Positions 8,801 through 17,046 of a stretch of 64,000 bases of DNA are shown here, one piece after another. The stretch's first letter is position 1; each line of letters opens with the position of its first letter. The notes under the pieces are model-generated. The model made no database searches. It was not told the origin of the DNA and saw only the letters and a program-made list of their open reading frames with translations. The stretch comes from Rhodothermales bacterium (lineage in GTDB: Bacteria > Bacteroidota > Rhodothermia > Rhodothermales > VXPQ01), in contig JAJECT010000042.1 of assembly GCA_022821845.1 (NCBI GenBank), positions 1 through 64,000 on the forward strand. Direction: 5' to 3'. Position numbers and translations under genes: made by a program.

Positions 8801-10548
8801 CCAAGATGCTTGCCGGATTTCCCTTCCTCCAGCAAGTTGAGCATGGCCTCGAACCGCTCGTCGTGCGACCGGATGGCGTTCAGCACCTGCCACACCACCC
8901 GAAACGTGTCGGACTGGTTGAGCGCCTCCGTAGGGTCCATGTTCGAGGGCACGACCACGGGCAGCACCACATAGCCCATGCGCTTGCCCCGAGCGCGGCG
9001 CATCACCCGGCCCACCGCCTGCACCACCTCGATCTGGCTTTTCCGGGGGTGCATGAAAAGAATGGCGTCCAGGGCGGGCACGTCCACGCCTTCCGCCAGG
9101 CAGCGGGCGTTGGTGAGCACCCGGCACGCGCGGTCCGCCGGGCGAACCCCATCCAGCCAATCCAGCCGCTCCGCCCGCCGCAAGGCGTTGAAGGTCCCGT
9201 CCACATGCTTCGCCGCCACGTCGTATTCCGGGGCCGATCCATGCGCCTCGGCGACAGGGGACGCCCGGTATTCGCGCGCCACCTCGTCAAAAAGCGCCTC
9301 CACCTGTTCGGAGGACTTGATGTCCCGGCAATACGCGATGGCCCGGCGCATGGGCAGCCTGTCCTCTTCCGGGAATTCTTCTTCGTCCGCCTTCGCCAGC
9401 GCCCGCCAGCACCCCACGAATTTGCCCGCCTCCGTAAGTTTGAGTTCGTGGCGGGCCAGCGAGGCGCTTACGCCCCGGGCCACGGCGTCCTCCGGCACCG
9501 TCAGCACAATCACTTTGTAATCGGAGAGCAGGTCTTGCTCCACCGCGCTGCCAAACCCGATTTCGTACAACACCGGCCCGTACAGGGACTCGTCCTCCAT
9601 GGAGCACAACGCGGCGTTCACTTCGCCCGCCCGGTTGCGCGCCGAGGCAGCGTATACCTTGGGCGTGGCCGTCATGTAGAGCCGCCGCTCCGCCCGGACA
9701 TGCCGCTGGTCGTGAATCTGGACGAAATGGCTGTCCGCCTCGCCCTCGATGCGCGCGCCCGCCGTCCGGTGCGCCTCGTCGCAGATGGCCAGGTCGAAGT
9801 CCGGCAATCCATGCTCCCGCTGGGCCGCGCCGATCACCGGAAGCGAATGGTACGTGGCAAACACCACGGTGAGCTCATCGGAGGCAGGCGGGGCGGCCTC
9901 CTGCGCCAGCCTGGCCGGGTCCGTCGTCGCCGGAAAGGCCAGGTCCAGCGCGTCCATGTCGATGCGGTCGTCGTTGCGCCGGCGCCTTCGGCCAACCTGC
10001 ACGTCCGAACAGGCGGCGTAGGCCCGAAGCGAACGCCGCGCATCCGCCGCCCATTCCCGAACCGTCTGGGACATCAGCGCCAGACTGGGCACCAGATACA
10101 GGACGCGCCCTCCCGCGCCCGCGATTTCCTCCGCGATCCGCAGCGACGTATACGTCTTGCCCGTGCCGCAGGCCATGATGAGTTTGCCCCGCGATCCCGG
10201 CTCGGCCAATCCGCTTGCCGCCTTGTCGATGGCTTCCTGCTGGTGCGGACGCGGGCGTTTGCGGCCTGCGCTCCGCGCAACCTCCTCGCTCGCGGCGTAT
10301 TTGGCCCAGTCGATGGGGCTTTTGCGGAGTTCGTCCAGCCCGATTCGCAAGGCGGGCACGCCCTGCCGGCGCAGCATGTCCTCTGCCGGAGCGCTCCACA
10401 CCCGGCCCGTCGTGTCGATGATCAGGCGGCGCGTGAACTGGCGCGCGCCCGAAGCCGCCAAAAACGAATCTATTTCCGCTTTCTGAACGCGCTTGCCCTC
10501 GGCCCGGAACTTGCACTGAATGGCGCACCACCCTTCGCCTCCGCGCAC
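5869..10548 (-). CDS. Type ISP restriction-modification enzyme (Mrr-like nuclease, helicase, N6-adenine methylase)
   Basis: A single-chain RM enzyme of the LlaGI/LlaBIII type: it methylates adenine at its site and otherwise uses an ATP-driven motor to move and cleave foreign DNA. From the GTG at 10548 the order is: remainder of a PD-(D/E)xK nuclease (CAIQCKF), SF2 helicase with Walker A ACGTGKT (~126), DEAH box CDEAH (~255), MTATP (~290) and QAVGRVMRR (~505), a helical coupler, methylase motif I DPFTGTGTF (~827) and motif IV NPPW (~934), then target recognition. 1559 aa is close to the family size, but conserved nuclease residues are encoded further upstream, to about 10790: KGTAFERL, and GIDLV with the catalytic Asp. 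No ATG, GTG or TTG exists in that frame; the next ATG (10843) is out of frame across a 12-base homopolymer. The start is therefore unresolved. Confidence 0.9.
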   Translation of the reverse strand: MRGGEGWCAIQCKFRAEGKRVQKAEIDSFLAASGARQFTRRLIIDTTGRVWSAPAEDMLRRQGVPALRIGLDELRKSPIDWAKYAASEEVARSAGRKRPRPHQQEAIDKAASGLAEPGSRGKLIMACGTGKTYTSLRIAEEIAGAGGRVLYLVPSLALMSQTVREWAADARRSLRAYAACSDVQVGRRRRRNDDRIDMDALDLAFPATTDPARLAQEAAPPASDELTVVFATYHSLPVIGAAQREHGLPDFDLAICDEAHRTAGARIEGEADSHFVQIHDQRHVRAERRLYMTATPKVYAASARNRAGEVNAALCSMEDESLYGPVLYEIGFGSAVEQDLLSDYKVIVLTVPEDAVARGVSASLARHELKLTEAGKFVGCWRALAKADEEEFPEEDRLPMRRAIAYCRDIKSSEQVEALFDEVAREYRASPVAEAHGSAPEYDVAAKHVDGTFNALRRAERLDWLDGVRPADRACRVLTNARCLAEGVDVPALDAILFMHPRKSQIEVVQAVGRVMRRARGKRMGYVVLPVVVPSNMDPTEALNQSDTFRVVWQVLNAIRSHDERFEAMLNLLEEGKSGKHLGIIALSDWRPKDPDSAPRTGDKDPGGDGAANGEMDKQYALEFDLPSAIRAKIVEKCGNRRYWSEWAEDVAAIAQRHIARIQAMVTADEAAQEVFGEFLAELRDDLNEGVTEKEAIEMLAQHMVTRPVFEALHGDARFVDENPVSKGMQLVLDVLEPANIETEAESLDEFYASVARRAKAANTALARQKIITDLYDKFFRNAFPKTAEKLGIVYTPIEIVDFILHSVDELLRSEFGQSLSSDGVQILDPFTGTGTFITRIIQNGLISREDLPGKYASEMHANEIMLLAYYIAAVNIEAAYHETVGADAYERFPGIILTDTFEMQDTEDLIASILPENSEQRKKQKDAPIRVIVGNPPWSTGQKSENDAAQNQKYPKLDAKIATTYVAHASGASLRNLYDSYIRAIRWASDRIGESGVIGFVTNAGWLEANAMDGLRKCFAEEFTSIHVLHLRGNQRTQGERSRREGGKVFGAGSRAPVAIALLVRNPERTGCRIRFYDIGDYLSREEKLERVSAYGGLQGVATNGGWMDIKPDVHYDWLNQREAGFAKFMAMGDKSGNEHGGATIFKNYSLGIVTGRDAWCYNYSDVVLRGNVEDMIYFYNAERDRLQDQIAGSAQRLSAAEITRLVNNDATQISWTRALKNDLRRNKSLGIDEGRFAPSQYRPFTRQHLYFGRRLNEMVYQIPKLFPHAAVKNQVICVTGKGESDDFSCLMANEIPNLHFIASGQCFPRWLYSKPASDKDGLFASARRETDAEGYVRESAISEAALQGFRAQLGLGSELTADVLFHYIYGVLHVPSYREKYAANLRKELPRIPIPARPEDFWALAQAGEELGHLHVRYDEAESWPIAFEKGGWTPPEGMPPMAWFRVKGPMRHPRQGKAKDRTRVQYNDHITARDIPEAAYAYMVNGKPAIAWVMERQCVKTDKASGIVNDANRYALETMQNPAYPLKLLARVVRVSMETLRIVRELPDPAWRTDPI

Positions 10549-10811
10549 TTTGGCTACAAGGTCGATCCCCAGGTCTGCCTCGGGAAGGCCTTGCTCCCGG
10601 GCCCACTCCCCGTAACGCGCAGGGGCTTCGTAAAATGTTTGCTGGACTGGGTCGTGTTCGAGAAAGGCAAGGCAAAGCCGCTCGAACGCCGTGCCCTTGA
10701 TCCGTTCCTGGCTATAGCCGGACGCGGCGGCCTTCGCCCGCCAGGCATTCAGTAGATCGTCAAGATCAGACGAGTAAACACTGGCATCCGGGTATTCAGA
10801 ACTTGGATCCC

Positions 10812-10823
10812 GGGGGGGGGGGG
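10812..10823 (-). repeat. Homopolymer tract (C12 on the coding strand) at the 5' end of the Type ISP gene
   Basis: Twelve consecutive G on the plus strand, C on the coding strand, lie between the ATG at 10843-10841 and the first conserved codons of the nuclease domain. With 12 units the ATG frame hits TGA about nine codons after the tract begins. With 11 or 14 units it joins the Type ISP frame. This is the usual architecture of a slipped-strand phase-variation switch, though an assembly length error would look the same. Confidence 0.75.
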
Positions 10824-11023
10824 CTATTATTCGAGCAGTGCATGGGCCGTGTACGGGGGATCGGGGGATCGCGAAAGTCCCCCTTACGCGCGCAGCGACT
10901 GCTTCAGTTGGGGCGCATTTTCGTCAATATATCAAATTTGGTTACGGAAATGTAACGAAAATGCAAAAATTACAGGGGAAGCCACACGGCGTACGCGGCG
11001 ACCGTCAGAGACCAAGGCAAGAA

Positions 11024-11230
11024 TACGCTGATTAAATCCGCGAAGCGCAAAGGCTGCGAGGGGTGCGCTGGCAAGAAATGACGAAGCGACGTGGCAGGGC
11101 CCGCATAAGGAGGGATGACAAGCCAGCGTGCCCCTCGCAGCCTCCCGAAGAGCGCATCGCGTCCTCTACGACCCGAATCTACGGTGCTTTTTGCTGACTT
11201 CAACGACACAAACATGACGATTTAATCAGC
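11024..11230 (+). mobile_element. MITE-like element with terminal inverted repeats
   Basis: About 207 bases bounded by CTGATTAAATC on the left (11029) and its inverse GATTTAATCAG on the right (to 11229). Inside, a second inverted pair GGCTGCGAGGGG (11052) and CCCCTCGCAGCC (11131) would let the transcript fold into a long hairpin. The left half recurs at 5803-5869 and 31888-31932. It encodes no protein of note, so any movement would depend on a transposase elsewhere. Confidence 0.65.
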
Positions 11231-11337
11231 CTGACTCCTGAAAAATATGCGACAGAATTGTAACGAAATGACGACGATTTTCGAATGCGATTTGGCAATA
11301 TATCTGCGGGTTTCAGGAAGGCAAAAAAAAATGGTAA

Positions 11338-11381
11338 CCTTAATTTTTTAAGTCGAAAATTTTTGACTTAAATTATTTAGG
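11338..11381. repeat. AT-rich palindromic repeat, copy 1
   Basis: Arms CCTTAATTTTTTAAGTC and GACTTAAATTATTTAGG pair at 14 of 17 positions around a 10-base loop. The left arm with its flank (CCTTAATTTTTTAAGT, then GAAA) recurs at 20468, where a second palindrome sits between genes. A terminator or a dispersed repeat are both possible. Confidence 0.6.
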
Positions 11382-11640
11382 CTATGGATGCGAAAAGGCG
11401 ATTTCCTCTCTGGTATACGCCCAGCGAACAGGGCGAAAGAACGCCTCCCCTCCGCCCGAACGGAGGCAAAAAAATATTTTCGGAGCGCTGGAACCCGGCA
11501 AAAAGGGTCCCGTTCATACTACGTACCATAGAACAAAAAACGACAAAAAAGCGAGGGCCTCGAACGCCCCGCCCGGGATGCCCTCCCGCCCGGCTCACTC
11601 CTTCGATTTCCCCGCAGAACTTCCCTGCCTTCCCGGAACG

Positions 11641-12054
11641 ATGAAACGACGGGACATAACGATAGTGATCAGCGCAGCAATCATGATGACGGGCCTCGTT
11701 ACCGTTACCGTCATGCTGCACAGTTCGCTCCGGGCGGATATGCGAGACTTGCGTACGGAAGTCCGAGGGGACATAGAAGGCCTGCGCACCGACGTCAGAG
11801 AGGACATAGAAGACTTGCGTACAGAGATAGCAGGCCTGCGCACGGAAACCAGAGAAGACATACAAGACTTGCGGGATGATATACAAAACTTGCGGAACGA
11901 CATACAAGCCCTGCTCGCCGCCCAGGCAACCCCGACAGACGCAGCGACAGGGAAGGCAACCGCGCCTGCGTCGAGTCCCGCGCCGCCCGATTCCGCGCTT
12001 GCGCCCCACGCTGGATCGGAACCCGGCGTCTTGTCCGCCCTGGATGGGGAGTAA
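11641..12054 (+). CDS. Membrane-anchored coiled-coil protein, 137 aa
   Basis: Hypothetical. MKRRD is followed by one hydrophobic helix (ITIVISAAIMMTGLVTVTVML), which probably anchors the protein in the inner membrane. Residues about 30-95 are a repetitive coiled coil of 11- and 7-residue units: LRTEVRGDIEG, LRTDVREDIED, LRTEIAG, LRTETREDIQD, LRDDIQN, LRNDIQA. A Pro/Ala-rich tail ends it. The repeat units are similar at DNA level too (gacatagaagacttgcg-like), so the array may vary in length. The frame can extend upstream to 11578, but that part derives from a duplicated piece of the neighbouring FmdB-like gene. Function unknown. Confidence 0.65.
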   Translation: MKRRDITIVISAAIMMTGLVTVTVMLHSSLRADMRDLRTEVRGDIEGLRTDVREDIEDLRTEIAGLRTETREDIQDLRDDIQNLRNDIQALLAAQATPTDAATGKATAPASSPAPPDSALAPHAGSEPGVLSALDGE

Positions 12055-12123
12055 GCGCCGCTTTTGCGTCCGAAACGTGGAAACCGCCCTCCTGCTTGCC
12101 AGGACGGGCAACTCCGATCAGGC

Positions 12124-12468
12124 TCACTCCTTCGATTTAGCCGCCGAACTTCCCTTGGCTCCCGCGCTGTCGGCGGCGGCTTTTTCCCCGGACGAAGCAG
12201 ATGCGCCGGCAGGGGCCTTGTCCCCTTCCTTTGACGCCGCTTCCTTGCTTTCGCCCTTTCCGTTGGCCTCTTTGCTTGCGCCTTCTCCGTTGTTCCGCGC
12301 ATAGTCGGTCAGGTAGAAGCCGCTTCCCTTGAAGATCAGCCCGGCGCTGGTAATGATGCGCTCCACCTTCTGCCCGGTTTCAGGGCATGTGGCGAGCGCG
12401 TCCGCTGTAATGCGCTGGTCTATTTCGAAAGTAGAACCGTCTTCGCGCCGGTATACATAGGTGGGCAT
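12124..12468 (-). CDS. FmdB-family zinc-ribbon-like protein, degenerate metal site
   Basis: 114 aa. The first 55 residues match the small FmdB/CxxC regulatory domain (MPTYVYRREDGSTFEIDQ, then LIFKGSGFYLTDY), followed by a low-complexity Lys/Glu/Ala/Gly tail with repeated SKE and GK blocks. Normal members carry two CxxC pairs; here YVYRREDG replaces the first and ATCPETGQ keeps a single Cys, so zinc binding looks lost. Last of a leftward gene set after the NagZ fusion. A near copy of its last codons (GSSAGKSKE against GSSAAKSKE) occurs at 11595-11620 in the same orientation. Role unknown. Confidence 0.75.
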   Translation of the reverse strand: MPTYVYRREDGSTFEIDQRITADALATCPETGQKVERIITSAGLIFKGSGFYLTDYARNNGEGASKEANGKGESKEAASKEGDKAPAGASASSGEKAAADSAGAKGSSAAKSKE

Positions 12469-12564
12469 GATTCGTCAGCAATCGGTCAATCGTACAATAA
12501 GCGTCGCCGCCGCGCGGCGCCCGAAAAGACAACCCCCGCCCCGGAATGTTCCGGGCCCGGCTTG

Positions 12565-15558
12565 CTACGGCGCTCCGAACAGGCTGTCTGGCAGCGTGAA
12601 GACGGGCGGGCCGAGGATGGAGCCGGACGCTTCGTCGGCTACGCGCGGGCGGATTTCCCTGATCTTCCCGTTGTTGCGCGAAGGAAAGACGCGGTTCGTC
12701 AGGAGAATAACGAACAGGTCCGTATCCGGATCGACCCAGAACGAGGTGCCGGTAAACCCGGTATGCCCGAAACTGGCGGGACCGAAACCGGCCCCGGCAG
12801 ACGAATACCCCTCCGGGCTTTTCGTATCCCATCCAAGCGCCCGCGAACTGAATTCCGGCTCCTGCACGGTCGTAAAGAGGCGAAGCGTTTCGGGAGAAAT
12901 AAATTGCGCCCCGTTCGCGCGCCCGTCGTCCACCAGCATATGGGCGAACCGGGCCAGGTCCTCCGCCGTGGAAAACAATCCGGCGTGACCGGCTACCCCC
13001 CCCATTATCCAGGCGGTTTCGTCATGCACTTCGCCTTGCACGAGGCGGCCCCGGAAAACGCGGTCCCGTTCGGTGGGAACCGCATCCCGATTGGGCGTGC
13101 CGGACGGCATAAACCCGGTGTCGCGCATGCCCAGCGGCTCAAAAATACGCTCCTCCACGTATTCGTCGAAAGGCTGCCCGGTAATCCGCTCGACCACGAA
13201 CATGAGGGCAATCATGCCGATACTGCTGTAGCGCATTTCCGTGCCCGGCTCGTATTCGAGCGGTTCCGCCAGCACCGAATCGATGAGCGCTTCGCGCGCG
13301 GTCGCGCCCCTCTCGTAATACCGACGAAACGGAATGAGTCCGCCTGTGTGGACGAGCAGTTGCCGGATGGTTACGCGCTCCTTGCCGGATTGCCGGAACC
13401 GGGGAAGATAATCCACAACCGGCGCGTCCAGTTCCAGCTTGCCCTCGTCGAAAAGCAGCATGGCGGCGGTGGTCGTGGCGACCACCTTGGTGAGCGAGGC
13501 CAGATCGAACATCGACGTCGTAGTAACGGGCCGCGCCTCGTCGTAGGTAAAGTGGCCGTACGCCTGCATCTTGGCGATCACGCCGCCGCGCCCTATCGCC
13601 AGCGCCGCCCCGGGAAAGGCCGTACTGTCGATGGCGTTCCCGATCAGCGTATCCAGCCGGGCGATGACGGCGCCGTCCAGCCCCGCTTCGGCGGGATAGC
13701 CGGTTCGGACAGCGCGCTGCGCCAGGTCCATCCCGTCGCCCGGAGCGTACAAACCCGGTACGCCGACGGGCAGGCGCCCGCGCACGTCCGCATGGCCCGC
13801 CACGGCGTCGGCGGCAGCCGTCTGGGACGCCTCCGACGCGCCGTACGCAACAAGATAGGCGGCGGGCGGCGTCATATCCCGCGCGATATACGGGTCGCCG
13901 AACGAAACAAGCGCGACCGGCGGGCCGTGCTCCACGAGGCGGGCCAGAAACGCCTTTTGCGGGTCTTGGGGCATGGTTTCTTCCCCTGCTTCTCCCTGTT
14001 CTCCCGCTTCCCCGCCTTCTCCCTCCGCCGGTTCGCTACGCGGGCGGGGGCGCAAGAATGCGGACACGAGGACGAACGGATAGCCGTCGGCGGCCTCCAG
14101 CGCCGCCTCGTAGGCCGCCGGACCGGAAAGATTGTTCAGGCGCAGCGTATCCACGCTTGCGTCGGGCAGGTTGCGGAGGGCATCGGCCAGAAAACGGCTT
14201 CCCGTAGCCGGATTCGTCCCGTCCGCAAGGGTAATGAAGAGTGCGCGCGCCGTGCGGGCAAGCGGAAGTATCTTCCCCGTGTTGCGCAACAGCGTAAGGG
14301 ACGCCCGGGCTATGCCCAGGCCAAGCGCTTTGTGCTCGGGCGTCGCGATGCGCTCCAACGGCCCCATGCGCGCGCTGTCCGCCTCGCTCGCCACGTACCG
14401 ATCCCTGTGCAACCCCGCCCAGGCCTTGGCCCGCAAAATCCGCAGGACCGCCGCGTCTATGCGCTCCAGAGGAATCTCGCCCGCCGCAACCGCCTGCAAT
14501 ACCGCCTCCCGCGCCGCCCGGGGGTCTTCGGAAAGCAGGAGCATATCGACGCCCGCCAGCAAGGCGCGCACGGCAATCTCCTCGGTAGAAAAATGCGCCG
14601 TCACGCCCGCCATATCCAGCGCGTCCGTCACGACCAGCCCGTCGAAGCCCAGTTCGTCGCGCAAGAGGCCCGTCGCCACCTGCGGCGAAAGGCTCGCAGG
14701 CAGCGTGGAATCCGGTTCGACGAGGGGCAGGGCAAGGTGCGCCACCATCACGCTCATCACGCCCTCCTCAACCAGTTTGCGGAACGGGACCAGTTCCAGC
14801 GCGCGCAGCCGCTCCGCCCCGAAAAGCAGTACCGGCAGCGCCCTGTGCGAATCGACGGACGTATCGCCGTGCCCGGGGAAATGCTTGGCCGTAGCCAGGA
14901 CGCCGGCCTCCTGCAATCCCGCCGCGAACGCCGCCGCCAGTTCGGCCACCTGCTCGGGCCGTTCGCCGAACGAACGCGTATTGATGACCGGATTGTCGGG
15001 ATTGTTGTTCACGTCGGCGACGGGCGCGAAGACATGCCGAACGCCAAGCGCCTTCGCCTCCTGGCCCGTAACGTATCCGGCCATGCGCGCCCATTCCGCG
15101 TTCCCGGCGGCCCCCATCGCCATGGCGCGCGGGAAGACCGTCGTCCCGTCCACGCGCATGCCCGCGCCCCACTCCATATCCTGGCTAATCAAGAGCGGCC
15201 ATTTCGCCCGCCCTTGCAAATCGTTCACGAGCGCGATCTGATCCGCTGGATTTCCCTGAAAAAAAGCGACGCCGCCCAGCCCGAACTCCTCGACCAGCGC
15301 CGCGAGTTCCCGATAGGCGGGGTCCTCAGGATCGGTCGCCCGCCCATACGCCCGCACCGAGAAAAGTTGAGACGCCTTCTCCTGGAGCGTCATGGCCTGG
15401 AGCTGCTCTTCGGCCCAGACTTTCGTGCCAGGCCAGAGGTCGTCCGCATCCGGCGGGACGACCGCGGCGGGCGGCAGCGTCAGGATATACGCAACGACCG
15501 CCGCAACGAACACAAGCGCGGCGAGGAGCAAAAAACGGGGATGGCGAAAACGAGACAT
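12565..15558 (-). CDS. Fusion of family GH3 beta-N-acetylhexosaminidase (NagZ-like) and serine beta-lactamase-type domain
   Basis: 997 aa from the ATG at 15558, preceded on the coding strand by GGAGGG at a normal distance and followed by a single membrane anchor/signal (RFLLLAALVFVAAVVAYIL). Residues ~40-400 are a GH3 TIM barrel with the NagZ signature KHFPGHGDTSVDSH and the nucleophile region VVTDALDMAGV. A GH3 C-terminal sandwich follows, and from ~610 a class C beta-lactamase/DD-peptidase fold with SxxK in ASLTK, RYSSIG as the YxS equivalent and a closing GHTGFTGT. Such fusions are known in Bacteroidota. Acting in the periplasm, it could trim GlcNAc from muropeptides and handle peptide stems. 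Longer upstream starts exist but lack family support. Confidence 0.9.
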   Translation of the reverse strand: MSRFRHPRFLLLAALVFVAAVVAYILTLPPAAVVPPDADDLWPGTKVWAEEQLQAMTLQEKASQLFSVRAYGRATDPEDPAYRELAALVEEFGLGGVAFFQGNPADQIALVNDLQGRAKWPLLISQDMEWGAGMRVDGTTVFPRAMAMGAAGNAEWARMAGYVTGQEAKALGVRHVFAPVADVNNNPDNPVINTRSFGERPEQVAELAAAFAAGLQEAGVLATAKHFPGHGDTSVDSHRALPVLLFGAERLRALELVPFRKLVEEGVMSVMVAHLALPLVEPDSTLPASLSPQVATGLLRDELGFDGLVVTDALDMAGVTAHFSTEEIAVRALLAGVDMLLLSEDPRAAREAVLQAVAAGEIPLERIDAAVLRILRAKAWAGLHRDRYVASEADSARMGPLERIATPEHKALGLGIARASLTLLRNTGKILPLARTARALFITLADGTNPATGSRFLADALRNLPDASVDTLRLNNLSGPAAYEAALEAADGYPFVLVSAFLRPRPRSEPAEGEGGEAGEQGEAGEETMPQDPQKAFLARLVEHGPPVALVSFGDPYIARDMTPPAAYLVAYGASEASQTAAADAVAGHADVRGRLPVGVPGLYAPGDGMDLAQRAVRTGYPAEAGLDGAVIARLDTLIGNAIDSTAFPGAALAIGRGGVIAKMQAYGHFTYDEARPVTTTSMFDLASLTKVVATTTAAMLLFDEGKLELDAPVVDYLPRFRQSGKERVTIRQLLVHTGGLIPFRRYYERGATAREALIDSVLAEPLEYEPGTEMRYSSIGMIALMFVVERITGQPFDEYVEERIFEPLGMRDTGFMPSGTPNRDAVPTERDRVFRGRLVQGEVHDETAWIMGGVAGHAGLFSTAEDLARFAHMLVDDGRANGAQFISPETLRLFTTVQEPEFSSRALGWDTKSPEGYSSAGAGFGPASFGHTGFTGTSFWVDPDTDLFVILLTNRVFPSRNNGKIREIRPRVADEASGSILGPPVFTLPDSLFGAP

Positions 15559-15670
15559 GGGGAAAGCCCTCCGACAAATTGCGATTCGTATACAAGAATA
15601 TACGAGTAAACGGGCCGGATTATACCGAATTTCGCCGCCCGAACGCAAGGCGACGGACCGCCCGCCTCGC

Positions 15671-15925
15671 CTACCGATGCCGGGGCGGCTCGGGCAAATG
15701 CGCCTCCTCGTCCTCGCCCGCGATGCGGCGCACCATTCTTTCGGTAAGCAACCCGGCCAGCACCACTACGGTGATTTCGAAAAAGACGCCGAAGAGAAGG
15801 CGGCGGAACCCGCGGCGGACGGCTTTCGGAAGGAGCGAGAACGCGCCCGCCACGCCCAGCAAGCCCAGCAGGAAGGCCCACGCGCTATACCCGGATTGCG
15901 GAGATTCTTCGGAAGAAGCGGACAT
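15671..15925 (-). CDS. Small two-helix membrane protein, 84 aa
   Basis: Hypothetical. From the ATG at 15925: MSASSEESPQSGYSA, a hydrophobic segment WAFLLGLLGVAGAFSLLP, a basic loop KAVRRGFRRLL, a second hydrophobic segment FGVFFEITVVVLAGLL and an acidic tail. Lies between the DUF4249 lipoprotein and the NagZ fusion on the same strand, so probably co-transcribed. An upstream start at 16015 would overlap DUF4249. No family recognised. Confidence 0.55.
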   Translation of the reverse strand: MSASSEESPQSGYSAWAFLLGLLGVAGAFSLLPKAVRRGFRRLLFGVFFEITVVVLAGLLTERMVRRIAGEDEEAHLPEPPRHR

Positions 15926-15987
15926 GGGATGCAATGGTCTGCGCGGGTCTGTGAGAACGGTGTGCGCGGGTCTGTGAGGACGGGGGG

Positions 15988-17046
15988 CTATTCGGGCCTG
16001 TCTTCGCCCAGCCACACGTTCCCCTCCTGATCGAAACCGAACGCATGGACCGCATACCCGGCGAAAACCCCCAGCCCTTCGTTCACGTTCGAATGCAAAT
16101 GGATCGGCGGGGTTTGCAGCAAGGCCGCCTCGATATTCAATTCGTTCACCAATTCGGATTGCAGGAACGCCGTATGATGATACAAAAAATAATCCTCGCT
16201 CAGCGCCGTAAGCACCAGTTTGTAACGGGATTGGCTTCTGGATACGGGCTCCGAATTGAAGGTTATCTCGAAAAATTCCGTTTCGCCATCGAACAATTCG
16301 TCCGAAAAAAGTACGCCCTGGAACGACTCGTCTCCCCCGGCCACGTCCGGCGAATCGAAAAAATAGGCGTAATCGTCATACCGGAACGCGCTTTCGTTGC
16401 CCGAGAACGAAATTTCCCGAAACGAACTGGATGTGTCCGGGTCTTCCTGCGGGAAGATAAACGTGGGGGCGGGAAGGAATTGAAACAGTTCGAGTTTGTA
16501 GTAATTCGTGCCCGGAGGGTCCTCTATCCGTATGCGAACCCGATAGTTTTCGAACTGGAAGGGCCCGATGGAGTTGTCGTCGAGCCGCGCCAGTTCCTCG
16601 ATGCCGGCCTTGACCGCCGGAATGGAATTGACGGCGCGGATCGCAGGCAGGCCGGGCGCCTCCGCCTCGAGCGTATACGCGGCGCCGGGCGTCGGGTACG
16701 CGCCCGCGGGCGCCTCATACATTCCCTCTCCGGTATGCGCAAGCGTATGCGAAAAATCCCCCGCTTCGTTCGTAATGCGCACCGTCGCGTCGGCGACCGT
16801 CAACTTCCTGACGTCGTCGCGCCCTTCGATGTCTGCGCTGCGGCTGAGGCGGACCGTCCACGCGCTGTCGGGCGCGAAAAAGCTGTGGGCCACCAGCCGC
16901 GAATCGTGGTCGGGAATATCCACCTCCACGGCCAGCTCGCACGCGGCGAAAACGCTCGCCATGCCCAGCGCGCCTGCCGCAAGCAGCGCGGCGCGGCGCA
17001 ATCCGCAGGGCACCCCGCGCCATGATCTTTCGGAGCGAGACGGCAT
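15988..17046 (-). CDS. DUF4249 family lipoprotein
   Basis: 352 aa, an outer-envelope protein typical of Bacteroidota. The signal peptide ends in a lipobox-like SVFAAC, so the mature protein is probably lipid-anchored. The following ELAVEVDIPDHDSRLVAHSFF and DSAWTVRLSRSADI are characteristic of DUF4249 N-termini, and the rest is beta-rich. Its ATG overlaps the receptor stop as TGATG, strong evidence that the two proteins are made together. The family commonly accompanies TonB receptors and may act as a surface partner or lid; the ligand is unknown. Confidence 0.85.
   Translation of the reverse strand: MPSRSERSWRGVPCGLRRAALLAAGALGMASVFAACELAVEVDIPDHDSRLVAHSFFAPDSAWTVRLSRSADIEGRDDVRKLTVADATVRITNEAGDFSHTLAHTGEGMYEAPAGAYPTPGAAYTLEAEAPGLPAIRAVNSIPAVKAGIEELARLDDNSIGPFQFENYRVRIRIEDPPGTNYYKLELFQFLPAPTFIFPQEDPDTSSSFREISFSGNESAFRYDDYAYFFDSPDVAGGDESFQGVLFSDELFDGETEFFEITFNSEPVSRSQSRYKLVLTALSEDYFLYHHTAFLQSELVNELNIEAALLQTPPIHLHSNVNEGLGVFAGYAVHAFGFDQEGNVWLGEDRPE

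Larger units (their letters stand above)
10846..11640. other. Intergenic region rich in repeats, no gene recognised
   Basis: Between the Type ISP gene and the coiled-coil membrane protein I find no convincing coding frame. The stretch holds the MITE-like element (11024-11230) and an AT-rich palindrome (11338-11381). The motif TGTAACGAAA occurs on both sides of the element (about 10951 and 11259). The short frame from 11384 shows no family and shares compositional oddities with the duplicated sequence near 11595. Confidence 0.5.

Noticed and set aside
8131-10755. 874-residue open frame opposite the Type ISP gene
   Set aside because: No recognisable domain, Arg/His-rich composition of an antisense shadow; the opposite frame carries all helicase and methylase motifs.
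12562-15609. 1015-residue open frame on the plus strand opposite the NagZ fusion
   Set aside because: Arg/Gly/His-rich with no motif; the minus strand gives a complete two-domain enzyme. High GC makes such antisense frames common here.
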